A DNA stretch of 54,635 bases from contig JAAYAY010000370.1 of NCBI GenBank assembly GCA_012719125.1, forward strand, positions 1-54,635, read 5' to 3'. The position numbers and the translations under genes were made by a program. The notes beneath the pieces are model-generated. The model had not been told where the DNA came from. It saw only the letters and a program-made list of their open reading frames with translations, and ran no database searches. This document shows positions 25,847 through 35,135 of the stretch, piece by piece. The DNA comes from Planctomycetaceae bacterium (GTDB lineage: Bacteria; Planctomycetota; Planctomycetia; Pirellulales; Thermoguttaceae). Numbering within the stretch: position 1 is the first letter of the stretch; every line of letters begins with the position of its first letter.

Positions 25847-27976
25847 CTAGAACGGGATCACGGCGCTGCCGCGGAAGAACCAGTACAGGGCGGCCGTGGC
25901 CAGGATGATCAACGTTCCGAAGACCTTGGCTCCCTTCGAGGAATCCAGGTTCATGGTCGTGTTCGCCTTGAACTCGTACAGTTCCTTGCGTGGGGCGACT
26001 ATGGTCGCGATCGACATGATGGCCAGGATGGCGAAGAACGTGACGGCCATCCGATCGAGGAAGGCGAAGTTGGTCAATTGCCTGGCCCACTCCATGCTGC
26101 CCAATCCCGGGATCTTGTCGAGCCACTTCAGGCCGCCGTAGATAATCGGGTTGGCAACCAGGCCGATGATGCCCGCCAGGGTCGACGCCTTTCGGACGAA
26201 CAGCCCGAACAGGAACACGGCCAGGATGCCCGGCGAAATGAAGCCCTGGAATTCCTGGATGAAGGTGAAGATGCCGCCAAACATGGGATGGCTCAGATGG
26301 GGAGCCACGACGATTCCCAGGATGGCGAAGACGATCACGCAGGTTCGTCCCACGAACACCAGGCCGGCCTCCGAGGTCGCGGGAACAAAGTAACGCTTGT
26401 AGAGATCCATGGAAAAGATCGTCGACGCGGCGTTGAGCATCGAGGCCAGAGAACTGAGCACGGCGCCCATGATGGCCGCGATCATGAAACCGTAAAGTCC
26501 GCCCGGCGGAACCAGCTTCTTGATCAACAGGGGGAAGGCCGCGTCCTCGTCGACGCCGATCATCTGTTTGGCCACGTCGAACCGGTCGTCGCCACTGGCT
26601 GCTGCGACGATTGCCCCGTTCACATCCTGGTCGCTTGGTTCACCGGCGTCCGCTTTCGGTTCGGGCTCGTCCGGGCCGAAGCCCATGAGATCGAAAAAGT
26701 AGAGAACGCCTTGTGGGCCGGCCGCCTCCACGCTGTAGGTGAGGTTGTTGTCGGCAGCCACTTTCTTGTTATAGGCAACGATACGGGCAGCGACTTCCGG
26801 ATAGAGCTCGACGAATTCGGACTCCATGTTGAAGACCACCTGCTTCGCATCGTCCTTCGCCTCGGCCTCGCTTTTCGTCAATTCGGCTTTGGCTTCCTCG
26901 ATCGCCTTGGTTACGTGCTCGTTGAGACCTTCCAGCAGGCCGGTCGACTCGCCCGAGAGATGTTCGAAGAGCACAAGCGACGTGATATTCGTCTTCTCAC
27001 GGGCTTCCTTCTGCATGTCTTCCCTGAACAGAGTCAAGGCCATCATGCCGGGAAACACCACGATGAACGGGATCAGCAGCTTCATGGCAGCGGCAAATAC
27101 GATTCCCTTCTGGCCTTCCGCCAGGCTGCGGGAGCCCAGCGTCCGCTGCATGATGTACTGGTTGAGACCCCAGTAGAAGAAGTTGGGGATCCACAGCCCG
27201 ATGATCAACGCGGTCCAGGGAACCTTGGAATCGTTGGCGGGCCGGATCGTGCACAGCTTCTCGTCGTGGACGGTGAGGAATTTCTGAAGGGGGCTGGCGT
27301 CCTGGATCTCGGCGGCAATTTCCGCGTTGGGGGCGATGGCAGCCGGATCGGCCGCGTCGAGAGCACCGAGGGCGAAGAACAAGATCATGCCTCCCCCGAT
27401 GATCAGGGCCGAACCCTGCAGCAGGTCGGCCCAGGCACAGGCCTTCAAGCCGCCGAACATGACGTACACCGCGGCAAGCGAGCCGATGGCAATCGACGCG
27501 GTCTGCAGGTTCACCAGGGGATGCTCGACGAGCACGTCGACCAGCTTGGCCCCCGAGTAGATGACGGCCGAGATGTTCACCACCACGAGCATCATCATGG
27601 TGAAGAGGGACATCACCAGTCGAGCATACTGGTTGTAGCGGTGCTCGAGGAATTCGGGGATCGTGTAGATCCCTGCTCGCAGGAACTTGGGCAGGAAGAA
27701 GAATGCGACGAAAACCAACGTCACGGCCGCCAACCATTCATAGCCCGCGATGGCCAGCCCTACTTCTCGGGCAGCGTCGCCCGACATGCCCACGAACTGC
27801 TCCGTCGAGATATTGGCCGCGATCAGCGAGAAGCCGATCAGCCACCAACTGAGTCCGCGTCCGGCCAGGAAGTAGGATTCGCTGTCTTTTTCTTCCCGGC
27901 TCATCCACATGCCAATGGCAATGACCGAGGCGATGAAAGCAACGAAGACAACCGTATCGACAAGATAAAGTCCCAT
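25847..27976 (-). CDS. SSS-family sodium:solute symporter with a large extracytoplasmic insertion
   Basis: A 709-residue symporter, longer than the usual 500-550. The first helices carry the family pattern VAFIASVIAIGMWMSREEKDS, LAGRGLSWWLIGFSLIAAN (the sodium-site TM1 region) and SGDAAREVGLAIAGYEWL. A polar insert at ~325-470 (AKAELTKSEAEAKDDAK to DDRFDVAKQM) is rich in Lys/Glu/Ala and splits the transporter core. The core resumes with PPGGLYGFMIAAIMGAVLSSLASMLNAASTIFSMDLY. It should import a sugar or polyol with Na+. AAGGGACG stands before the ATG. It lies between the epimerase and DUF1080 genes on one likely transcript. Confidence 0.88.
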   Translation of the reverse strand: MGLYLVDTVVFVAFIASVIAIGMWMSREEKDSESYFLAGRGLSWWLIGFSLIAANISTEQFVGMSGDAAREVGLAIAGYEWLAAVTLVFVAFFFLPKFLRAGIYTIPEFLEHRYNQYARLVMSLFTMMMLVVVNISAVIYSGAKLVDVLVEHPLVNLQTASIAIGSLAAVYVMFGGLKACAWADLLQGSALIIGGGMILFFALGALDAADPAAIAPNAEIAAEIQDASPLQKFLTVHDEKLCTIRPANDSKVPWTALIIGLWIPNFFYWGLNQYIMQRTLGSRSLAEGQKGIVFAAAMKLLIPFIVVFPGMMALTLFREDMQKEAREKTNITSLVLFEHLSGESTGLLEGLNEHVTKAIEEAKAELTKSEAEAKDDAKQVVFNMESEFVELYPEVAARIVAYNKKVAADNNLTYSVEAAGPQGVLYFFDLMGFGPDEPEPKADAGEPSDQDVNGAIVAAASGDDRFDVAKQMIGVDEDAAFPLLIKKLVPPGGLYGFMIAAIMGAVLSSLASMLNAASTIFSMDLYKRYFVPATSEAGLVFVGRTCVIVFAILGIVVAPHLSHPMFGGIFTFIQEFQGFISPGILAVFLFGLFVRKASTLAGIIGLVANPIIYGGLKWLDKIPGLGSMEWARQLTNFAFLDRMAVTFFAILAIMSIATIVAPRKELYEFKANTTMNLDSSKGAKVFGTLIILATAALYWFFRGSAVIPF

Positions 27977-28027
27977 ACTACGTCCCTTTACACGTCCTGC
28001 ATGTTCCCGAAGGCCGGGCCGACGGCC

Positions 28028-29173
28028 CTACTTCGCAAAGAACTTGTACACCGTCGTCGTCCGATACTCCTCGCCCGGCCTCAGAATCGTCGAGGGAAAG
28101 TCGGGTTGGTTCGGCGAATTGGGAAAATGCTGCGTCTCCAGGCACATCCCGTTGCGGAAGTTGTAGACCTTGCCGCCTTTTCCCACGTTCGACCCGTCGA
28201 GGAAGTTGCCGCAGTAGAACTGCACCCCCGGCTCCGTCGTGTAGACCTCCATCACCCGCCCCGTCTTCGGCTCGTAAACGCTCGCCGCCAACGTCAGATC
28301 GTTGCCCTTCTTGTTGAGCACGAAATTGTGGTCGTACCCGCCGCCGAACTTGAGCTGCTCGTCGTCGGCCTCGATCCGGGCCCCGATCGCCGTCCCCTTG
28401 CGGAAATCGAAAGGCGTTCCCTCGACCGGCCGCAGTTCGCCCGTCGGAATCAGTCCCGCGTCGACCGGCGTGAACCGATCGGCGTCGATCGTCAACTCGT
28501 GCCCCAGGATGTCGCCCGTCCCTTGACCGGCCAGGTTGAAATAGGAATGATTCGTCAGGTTGATCGGCGTGGCCTTGTCGGTCGTGGCCGTGTAGTCGAT
28601 CTTCAGTTCGTCGTCGTTCGTCAGGGTGTAGACGACTTTGACTTCCAACTTGCCCGGGTAGCCTTCTTCGCCGTCGGCGCTGACGCAGTTCAGCGTCAGT
28701 GTCATGCCCTCCCGGGTGAGGGCCCCGCGAGCCCGCCAAACCTTCTTGTCGAACCCGACCAGCCCGCCGTGCAATGCGTTCTCGCCGTTGTTGGTGGCCA
28801 GCGTGTACTGCTTGCCATCGAGGGTGAACTTGCCCTTGGCGATGCGATTGCCGTAGCGGCCGACGATGGCCCCGAAGTAGGGATGGCCGGCCAGGTAACC
28901 CTCCAATTTGTCGAAGCCGAGAACGACGTCGGCGTAGTTGTCTTGCCGGTCGGGAGCCGTCAGCTTGACGACAATCCCGCCGTAGGTGGTGACGGCCACC
29001 TCCATCCCGTTGGCGTTGGTCAACGTATAGAGGTCCACCGCCTTTCCGTCAGCCGTATGACCAAAGGGCTCCCGAGCAATCCCTTCTGAGCCGCATGCCG
29101 AACTGCACATAAATGAAACTCCCAAGACAAGGGTCGCCGCCAGGGTGATTGCCGATTTCTGCCAATGGGTCAT
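28028..29173 (-). CDS. galM: Exported aldose 1-epimerase
   Basis: 381 residues from the ATG at 29173, preceded by GGGAGA at good spacing; an upstream in-frame start lacks a signal peptide. The signal segment is AITLAATLVLGVSFMCSSACG, with a possible lipobox. GalM features: NRIAKGKFTLDG near the N-terminus, NHSYFNLAGQG (catalytic His), GGYDHNFVLNK (Asp-His-Asn), TTEPGVQFYCGNFLDG, and LETQHFPNSPNQPDFPS with the catalytic Glu. The enzyme interconverts alpha and beta anomers of sugars such as glucose and galactose. It is the first gene of the galM-SSS-DUF1080-esterase series, in the periplasm or at the membrane, supplying the anomer used by the transporter. Confidence 0.93.
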   Translation of the reverse strand: MTHWQKSAITLAATLVLGVSFMCSSACGSEGIAREPFGHTADGKAVDLYTLTNANGMEVAVTTYGGIVVKLTAPDRQDNYADVVLGFDKLEGYLAGHPYFGAIVGRYGNRIAKGKFTLDGKQYTLATNNGENALHGGLVGFDKKVWRARGALTREGMTLTLNCVSADGEEGYPGKLEVKVVYTLTNDDELKIDYTATTDKATPINLTNHSYFNLAGQGTGDILGHELTIDADRFTPVDAGLIPTGELRPVEGTPFDFRKGTAIGARIEADDEQLKFGGGYDHNFVLNKKGNDLTLAASVYEPKTGRVMEVYTTEPGVQFYCGNFLDGSNVGKGGKVYNFRNGMCLETQHFPNSPNQPDFPSTILRPGEEYRTTTVYKFFAK

Positions 29174-29596
29174 GGTCTTTCTCCCGCAAAGCAATCCAGT
29201 GGAGGGCCGATCGTGGTGCGAGACAGGCGGTGCCGCCAAGAAATGTCTACACGGCACCCCAGAGATGCACGAAATTCTAAGACGTTGATTCTAGTTCTGC
29301 CAGGAGGTGAACAAAAGGGAATTATGGGGCACAATTTGCAGAAATCGGGTCAATGACTTCCTGGCCAGGCAACGAGCTTTTCTTGGTAAATGCCCAGTGA
29401 TTCCCGCGGTCTGAGGGAATCGCGCGAGAACCCAGGAGCGTCCCCGGCAAGGTTTTGGCTCATACCGAATGCCCGCGAACTCTGACGCTCGAAAGCAGGA
29501 AATCGTCGGGAAACATGACTTTACGGCGTGCAGGCGCTAGAATCACGGCTCCCTCGGCTATCCCACCCTAGCTCGCTGCAACGGAAGGATCTATCC
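29174..29596. other. Intergenic region between divergent genes, 423 bp
   Basis: Upstream of both galM (minus) and the ThuA unit (plus), so it should hold divergent promoters. I see no protein gene. The only well-spaced promoter candidate is at 29515-29543 on the plus strand. Confidence 0.5.
29515..29543 (+). promoter_or_regulatory. Candidate sigma-70 promoter of the ThuA unit
   Basis: ATGACT (29515-29520), 17-nt spacer, TAGAAT (29538-29543); 53 bp before the micro-ORF start. Found by eye. Confidence 0.45.
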
Positions 29597-29665
29597 ATGT
29601 TTCGCCGATCCCTCACGGTTGGATCTCTTCTGCTCGCGGTCTGGACGCAGAGTGACAATCCATGA
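29597..29665 (+). CDS. 22-residue micro-ORF coupled to the ThuA gene
   Basis: ATG 29597 follows a GAAGGA at 6-8 nt. It encodes MFRRSLTVGSLLLAVWTQ plus a few residues, the beginning of a signal peptide, then stops at TGA 29663-29665, which overlaps the ATG of the next gene by 4 bp. It may be a leader that couples translation, or the leftover start of a deleted exported gene. No function is assigned. Confidence 0.4.
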   Translation: MFRRSLTVGSLLLAVWTQSDNP

Positions 29666-30720
29666 GATTCTTGCTGATGCGACTGGTCGCTGTCATTCTC
29701 AGCACGCTCTGCTGCCCCTTCCTTCGGGAACCTCAAGCGGCATGGGCGGCGGAGCCGATCAAGGTTCTGATCGTCGACGGGGACAACAACCACGACTGGC
29801 CGCGGGCAACTCGTATCCTCACCGAGATCCTTTTTGAAGCAGGCAAATTCACAGTCGACGTAGCGACCAGTCCCCCTGCCGACGCCCCCGAAGAAGCCTG
29901 GGCTCAATGGCGTCCCCCATTCGAGGATTACGATGTGGTCGTCAGCAACTTCAACGGCGGACACAAGTCGGACAGTCTGCACTGGCCAGTGGAAGTCGAG
30001 CGGGCGCTGGAGGATTACGTTCGGGAAGGAGGCGGGCTGGTCGTCTTTCATTCAGCCAACAACTCGTTCCCCAACTGGGCGGCTTACAACCGCATGATCG
30101 GACTCGGTTGGCGAACCAAGGATTTTGGGCCGAGCCTGATTGTGGACCAAGAAGAACACGTCCTTCGCCTTCCGGCGGGCGAGGGCCGCAATCCCGGCCA
30201 CGGACCGGCTCACTCCTTCCAGATCACCCGCCTTGACCCTGACCATCCGATCACGCGAGGTCTGCCCCGGCGCTGGATGCATCCCACCGAGCAACTCACC
30301 CACGGTCAACACGGACCGGCCGAGAATGTTCGCGTGCTCACCTATGCGTTCTCTCGTGATACGAAGGAGAACGAGGTAGTCGATTGGGTTGTGCCGTTCG
30401 GCAAGGGGCGAGTGTTCGTGACCATGCAAGGGCACCTCTGGCGCGACCAGACCGACATAAATCTTCGCTGCGTAGGTTTTCGCACGATTCTTGCTCGCGG
30501 TACGGAATGGGCGGCGACGGGACACGTAACGTCACCCGTGCCGAAGGATTTCCCCACCGAAACAGAAACCCGCGTGGTTGAACCGTCGTTGGGCGATGAG
30601 TTCGAGGTCACCACGAAGATGGCGGAAGATGCCTACTTTCTACTGGAGATTCCAGCGGCTATGCTCAAAGGGAATCCCGAGCAACTTTCTATTCACTGGA
30701 TCGACTTCCATCGGTCGTAG
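29662..30720 (+). CDS. Secreted ThuA-domain protein
   Basis: 352 residues. The signal peptide is FLLMRLVAVILSTLCCPF and the mature part begins KVLIVDGDNNHDWPRATRIL, the glutamine-amidotransferase-like core of ThuA (trehalose utilisation-like, PF06283). Further family pieces are YDVVVSNFNGGHKS, GGGLVVFHSANNSFPNW, DPDHPITRGLPRRW and GKGRVFVTMQGHLW. The class I amidotransferase nucleophile Cys is not evident, as is usual for this family, whose activity is unclear but is linked to sugar-oxidoreductase loci. ~40 C-terminal residues (ETRVVEPSLGDEFEVT) are additional. It is coupled to the preceding micro-ORF. Confidence 0.85.
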   Translation: MRFLLMRLVAVILSTLCCPFLREPQAAWAAEPIKVLIVDGDNNHDWPRATRILTEILFEAGKFTVDVATSPPADAPEEAWAQWRPPFEDYDVVVSNFNGGHKSDSLHWPVEVERALEDYVREGGGLVVFHSANNSFPNWAAYNRMIGLGWRTKDFGPSLIVDQEEHVLRLPAGEGRNPGHGPAHSFQITRLDPDHPITRGLPRRWMHPTEQLTHGQHGPAENVRVLTYAFSRDTKENEVVDWVVPFGKGRVFVTMQGHLWRDQTDINLRCVGFRTILARGTEWAATGHVTSPVPKDFPTETETRVVEPSLGDEFEVTTKMAEDAYFLLEIPAAMLKGNPEQLSIHWIDFHRS

Positions 30721-30768
30721 CACGGCGTCTGTTTCGGCGGAGTCTGACGGCCACGGGTGCATTCCTGT

Positions 30769-31515
30769 ATGCGTTTTCGTCTACTCACCTACAACATCCA
30801 CAAGTGCATCGGCGGAGTCGATCGCAAGTACCATCCTGACCGGGTGATCGAGGTCCTCAGCCACTACCAGCCCGATATCGCCCTGCTTCAGGAGGTCGAC
30901 GACGGAGTGCCGCGCTCCAGCCACCATCGCCAGGTCGACCTCCTGGGCGACGCCTTGGACTACCGGCACCGCGCTTACCAGAGAAACGTTCTGCTGAAGA
31001 CCGGGGCGTACGGCAACGCCATCCTCAGCCGGTTTCCGCTGTTCGACGTGAACCATGTCGACCTGACCGTACGCTGGAAAAAATGCCGACGCGCCCTCCT
31101 GGCCCATTGCCGCATCGAACTCGACGGCCACTCCCGCCGGCTCCTGCTCATGAACGTGCATCTCGGGCTGGCCGGCTACGAACGGGTCATCCAGGTTCGC
31201 CGTCTCCTGACAACCGACGTCCTCATGCACACCCATCACCATACTCCGGTGCTCCTTGGCGGAGACTTCAACGACGTCTTCGGAGTTCTTGGCCGAAAGT
31301 TCTTGAAGCCCTTTGGCTTTCAGCCGGTCGCACACAATCACAGGACCTTTCCGGCCGCCTTGCCGCTTCGCGGGCTCGACTGGGTGTTCTATCGGGGCGA
31401 CGTCAGCCACCATCACGCCTTCGCCGGCCATTCGGAGACCACCAGGCGGGCTTCCGACCATCTGCCCCTGGTCGTCGACTTCGACCTGCTGCCCCCTTCG
31501 TCAGATCAAGGGTGA
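30769..31515 (+). CDS. Endonuclease/exonuclease/phosphatase family protein
   Basis: 248 residues from ATG 30769 (a GTG at 30757 in frame is possible). No signal peptide is seen. Motifs of the EEP fold in order: FRLLTYNIHKCIGGVD, DIALLQEVDDG (metal Glu), GNAILSRFPL, HLGLAGYER, LLGGDFNDVFG (catalytic Asp and Asn) and SDHLPLVVDF (Asp-His). The proteins split Mg2+-dependent phosphodiester or phosphomonoester bonds in lipids or nucleic acids. The convergent neighbour is a cardiolipin synthase whose stop lies within the last 15 bp of this gene, a pairing that occurs in phospholipid metabolism and suggests a lipid substrate. Confidence 0.85.
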   Translation: MRFRLLTYNIHKCIGGVDRKYHPDRVIEVLSHYQPDIALLQEVDDGVPRSSHHRQVDLLGDALDYRHRAYQRNVLLKTGAYGNAILSRFPLFDVNHVDLTVRWKKCRRALLAHCRIELDGHSRRLLLMNVHLGLAGYERVIQVRRLLTTDVLMHTHHHTPVLLGGDFNDVFGVLGRKFLKPFGFQPVAHNHRTFPAALPLRGLDWVFYRGDVSHHHAFAGHSETTRRASDHLPLVVDFDLLPPSSDQG

Positions 31516-32961
31516 CAGCAACCGGGCCGTGTTGACGACCAGTCGTTCGACCATCGGCTGCTTCCGCCACGCATCGAGATCCATGAATTGGGAATGTTCG
31601 ATGTAGCGTTGTTGCAGGCGGCGAAGGTTCGCGGTGAAATCGCGGTCGTAAGCGGCCAGGGTGATCTCGAAATTGAGCCAGAGACTCCGGGGATCCAGAT
31701 TGAGCGATCCGAACAGGCTGAACTCGCCGTCGACCGAGATCGACTTCGTGTGCAACAGCCCCCCCTCGAACAAGGCGATCTTCACGCCGGCCTCGAGCAG
31801 GTCGATCTTGTGGGCCTGGCTGGCCAATCGCACCAGAAGCGAATCGACCTTCGCCGGAACAATCAGCGTCACTTCGACCCCGCGTCTGGCTGCGGAAACG
31901 AGGGCCGTCAGCAGCAGTTCGTCCGGCACGAAATAGGGGCTGGTAAGAACCAGCTCGCGCCGCGCCGCATAGATGGCCATCAACAGAACTTGCTGAATCG
32001 TATGGCTTTCGGTGATCGGGCCGGAGGGCACGACCTGAACGACCGCCTTTCCCGCCTCGTCCAGCGCCCGCACGTCGCCTGTCTGGCGAAGCTGCTCCAG
32101 GCCTTCGCCCGTGTCGAGTTCCCAATCCTCCAGAAACGTCAGAGCCAGACCCTCGACGATCGGACCGCGCACGCGGACCATGGCGTCCACCCATTGGCCC
32201 ACGCCGGCCCCTTGCTTGAAGTAGCGCGGATCGACCATGTTCAGGCTGCCCGTATAGCCGATCTCGCCGTCGATGACCACAATCTTGCGGTGCATCCGCA
32301 AATCCAGGCGAAAGAACAGCGAGCGAACCAGACCAACCGGCAGCGCCGCATGGAGACGGATGCCTACTTCCCGCATGCGGTGAGCCGTCTCGCTGCGCAG
32401 GAAGGGGGCGCTGCCCACGGCGTCGACCAGCACACGGCAGATTACTCCACGTTTGGCCGCACGAATCAGCGCGTCGGCCACCTCGTCGGCGAGTCCGCCG
32501 TTGTTCCAGATGTAGAACACCATGTGGCAGGTTCGTTGTGCGGCGTCCACGTCGGCGATGATCCGGCGGAAGACGGCGTCGGTCTCTTCGATCAATTCCA
32601 CGTGGTTCCCCGACATCGGCGGCAGACCGACCGTCGCCTCGGTCAGGCGGGCCAGAGCCTCGGTTTCCGGGCCCAGCCGGGACCAGTGGATGTCGGTCCG
32701 CTTGTCGACGTCGGCGAGCCAATCCAGGTAGGGCCCGTGGATCAAGCTTGCCCTCTTGGCTCGCCGGTTTCCCAGCCGCGTCTCGCCAAAAGCCAGGTAG
32801 ATGACGGCGCCGCCGAAAGGGAACGCGAGGATGATCATCAGCCATGCCAGCGAGACCCCCACCGGGCGCCGCCGCATGATGACCCGCACGGAGAAACCGA
32901 TTCGAATCAGGAGATCTGCCTCGAGAACAAGAACCGTAATCAGGTTGATCGATTCCATCAC
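31501..32961 (-). CDS. cls: Cardiolipin synthase (phospholipase D superfamily)
   Basis: 486 residues. The N-terminus has two membrane helices (LITVLVLEADLLIRIGFSV and LAWLMIILAFPFGGAVIYLAF) followed by two HKD catalytic motifs: HRKIVVIDGEIGYTGSLNM (His224, Lys226) and HTKSISVDGEFSLFGSLNLD (His404, Lys406). This is the standard Cls architecture that joins two phosphatidylglycerols (or PG and another donor) into cardiolipin at the inner membrane. The closing WLNFEITLAAYDRDFTANLR is also typical. It converges with the EEP gene, overlapping its 3' end by 15 bp. Confidence 0.92.
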   Translation of the reverse strand: MMESINLITVLVLEADLLIRIGFSVRVIMRRRPVGVSLAWLMIILAFPFGGAVIYLAFGETRLGNRRAKRASLIHGPYLDWLADVDKRTDIHWSRLGPETEALARLTEATVGLPPMSGNHVELIEETDAVFRRIIADVDAAQRTCHMVFYIWNNGGLADEVADALIRAAKRGVICRVLVDAVGSAPFLRSETAHRMREVGIRLHAALPVGLVRSLFFRLDLRMHRKIVVIDGEIGYTGSLNMVDPRYFKQGAGVGQWVDAMVRVRGPIVEGLALTFLEDWELDTGEGLEQLRQTGDVRALDEAGKAVVQVVPSGPITESHTIQQVLLMAIYAARRELVLTSPYFVPDELLLTALVSAARRGVEVTLIVPAKVDSLLVRLASQAHKIDLLEAGVKIALFEGGLLHTKSISVDGEFSLFGSLNLDPRSLWLNFEITLAAYDRDFTANLRRLQQRYIEHSQFMDLDAWRKQPMVERLVVNTARLLSPLI

Positions 32962-33164
32962 CGGCTCCCCGTTGCACCCGAGGCAAACCGCCCGATGCGG
33001 CTTGCTGTGCCCGAATTATCGACCAGGGCGCCGAAAATGCAAGGAGTGGGACCGTCCTCGGCAATCCCGGGGGCGGATACCTTTGAATCTGCCGACGCTG
33101 TCGGGTAAGCTAGGGCTGTCTTGAATCCCGGTCTGATTGGCCCCTTGACGACGGAGAACACTCC

Positions 33165-34364
33165 ATGCGAGCCGGTCCCTTTGCTCCTTCTGTGAAGTTC
33201 CTTGCCTGTTTCCTGTTCATCCTCACCTGCGTTTCGTCTCGACTCCCGGCCGCGGAACCCAATACCCTCACTCCCGAGGAACTTGCCGACGGTTGGATCC
33301 TCCTCTTCGACGGCGAGACGACCTACGGCTGGCGCACACCCAACGAAATCAAGGCGAACTGGACGGTCGTTGATGGCGCTCTCGTTGCTACCGTGGGGGA
33401 GAATAGCCTGTTGTACACCACCAGCCAGTTCGGCAACTACCAACTCAAGGTCGACTTCCGCAGTGCCAAGGGGGCCAACAGCGGGGTTTTCCTGCGGACA
33501 CCGCCGGTACCCAACGATGTGAAGACGCGCTGCTACGAGTTGAACATCGCCGACAGCGACACGAATCCGTTTCCCACGGGCAGCTTTGTCCAACGACAGA
33601 AGGTTGAAGGGAATTACGACAGCGACGATTGGCAAAGTTTCGATGTGATCGCCGACGGAAGCCGCTTTGTCGTCAAACTCGACGGCAAGGTCGTGCTCGA
33701 ATACACCGACTCCGCCCCGGTCGGCCGCGGCTATATCGGTCTGCAGTTCAATGGCGGCAAGATCGAGTTCCGCAACGTGAAGCTCAAGCCGCTGGGCGTG
33801 AAGAGCCTGTTCAACGGTAAGGACCTGGCCGGCTGGAAAACCTTCCCCGAGCTGCCCAGCGTGTTCACGGTCACCCCCGAAGGCTGGATCAACGTGAAGA
33901 ACGGTCGCGGAATGCTCGAAACCGAGGGGCAGTACGATGACTTCACCCTCCAGTTGGAATGCTTCTCCAACGGCGAGAAGCTCAACTCGGGCGTCTTCTT
34001 CCGCAGCGTCCCCGGCGAGACCATGAACGGCTACGAGTTGCAGATCCAGAACGGCTTCAAAGACAACGATCGCACCAAGCCCGAAGATTGCGGCACGGGC
34101 GGGTTCTTCCGCCGCCAGGACGCCCGCAAGGTCGTCTCCGACGACTTCACCTGGTTCCACATGACGCTCCATGCCGACGACAAGCACATGGCCGCCTGGG
34201 TCAACGGCTACCAGGTCAGCGACTGGACCGACACCCGCCAGCCCGACCCCAATCCGCGCAAAGGCCTCCGCCTCGAAGCCGGCACCCTGCAGCTCCAAGG
34301 CCACGACCCCACCACCGACCTGAGCTTCCGCAACCTGCGGATCGCGGAGCTCCCCACGCGTTAG
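33165..34364 (+). CDS. Secreted protein with two DUF1080 domains
   Basis: 399 residues. The signal peptide is FLACFLFILTCVSSRLPAA. Domain 1 starts DGWILLFDGETTYGWRTP and runs through GNYQLKVDFRSAKGANSGVF, DDWQSFDVIADGSRFVV and GYIGLQFNGG. Domain 2 starts SLFNGKDLAGWKTFP, then GQYDDFTLQLECFSNGEKLNS and ETMNGYELQIQ, ending with the usual IRIAELP-like tail. It has the same two-domain plan as the protein at 24459 but a different second domain, so it is not a recent copy. It is probably a periplasmic or outer-surface sugar-binding or -hydrolysing protein. No operon partner is evident; the nearest plus-strand gene ahead is the EEP. Confidence 0.88.
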   Translation: MRAGPFAPSVKFLACFLFILTCVSSRLPAAEPNTLTPEELADGWILLFDGETTYGWRTPNEIKANWTVVDGALVATVGENSLLYTTSQFGNYQLKVDFRSAKGANSGVFLRTPPVPNDVKTRCYELNIADSDTNPFPTGSFVQRQKVEGNYDSDDWQSFDVIADGSRFVVKLDGKVVLEYTDSAPVGRGYIGLQFNGGKIEFRNVKLKPLGVKSLFNGKDLAGWKTFPELPSVFTVTPEGWINVKNGRGMLETEGQYDDFTLQLECFSNGEKLNSGVFFRSVPGETMNGYELQIQNGFKDNDRTKPEDCGTGGFFRRQDARKVVSDDFTWFHMTLHADDKHMAAWVNGYQVSDWTDTRQPDPNPRKGLRLEAGTLQLQGHDPTTDLSFRNLRIAELPTR

Positions 34365-34370
34365 ACAATC

Positions 34371-34459
34371 CATAGGATATGTCTGTAACCTATCCAGACA
34401 AAACCAACCGTAGGACAGATTTGTAACCTGTCTCCCTCAGGATGCAATCCTGTCCTACG
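34371..34459. repeat. Tandem palindromic repeat (MITE- or REP-like)
   Basis: Two related units, beginning ATAGGATA... and GTAGGACAG..., each with CTGTAACCT or TGTAACCTGTC in the loop. CGTAGGACAG at 34409-34418 is the perfect 10-bp inverted partner of CTGTCCTACG at 34450-34459. It lies between convergent genes and could end transcription from both sides. Confidence 0.65.
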
Positions 34460-34484
34460 ACGCGGTAGGCTGATTGTGGAGCCG

Positions 34485-35135
34485 TTAAGGCAGCACCGCG
34501 ACCCCGTCACCGTCGGCCTTCAGATAAACACAACGAATGTCGGAGCCTTTCCCCTCCGTGTAGTAAACCGTCAGCACCCGGCCGTCGGGCAGCTCGACCA
34601 TGCTCGGGTAGGCGCCCAGCACGTTGTCGATAGCAATCGGGCCGGTCCAGGTCTTGCCCTGGTCCAGGCTGTAGATCACACATGTGTTCTTGGTCGGCCG
34701 ATGGCGTATGCCGCACAGCAGCACGCCTCGGCTGGTCATCAGCAGGTAAGGGCAATCGCCCGAGATACCCAACTCCTGCGGCTCGCTCCAGGTGCGGCCC
34801 CCGTCGAGCGATTCCGTCCAGACCATCGCCGGCCGGCAGAGCATCAGCAGCCGATCGTCGAGACGGACCAGGTCCGGCTCCAACAGGATCGTCGGCTGGC
34901 CCTTCTCAGATGTTCGTTTCGATTTGACCTCAGCGAGAATGCTCCAGGTTCGGCCCTGGTCACGCGACTCGAGCACGGCCGCGTGCTTGTAGCCGCGGCT
35001 GTCGCCTGTGTGGTTGCCGTAGGGCGTCATCAACAACCGTCCGTCGGGCATCAGGCGCGGCGGCGTGCTGATCGCCTCCAGTTGCGTAAGGCCAGCACCA
35101 GTGCATTGTGAATTCAGACAACCACCCATCGTCAT
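34485..35135 (-). pseudogene. Truncated BNR/sialidase-fold protein
   Basis: 216 residues (MTMGGCLNSQ...) without a signal peptide. From ~LTQLEAISTPPRLMPDGRLLM on it looks like a sialidase-fold protein, with Asp-box-like ESRDQGRTWSI, ESLDGGRTWSEP and SLDQGKTWTGP and ending with VVELPDGRV-like blade text. Full-length relatives are ~350-400 aa and exported, so ~150 residues with signal and first blades seem to be missing; the first ~14 residues do not fit. An inverted repeat (CAGACAAC at 35115 and GTTGTCTG at 35142) spans the apparent start. Probably a decayed gene. Confidence 0.6.

Noticed and set aside
25751-29089. A 1,112-codon plus-strand open frame across the DUF1080, symporter and epimerase genes.
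   Set aside because: It is opposite three well-supported minus-strand genes, is full of Asp/Arg/Gly/His text without motifs, and follows from the GC-rich codon bias of those genes.
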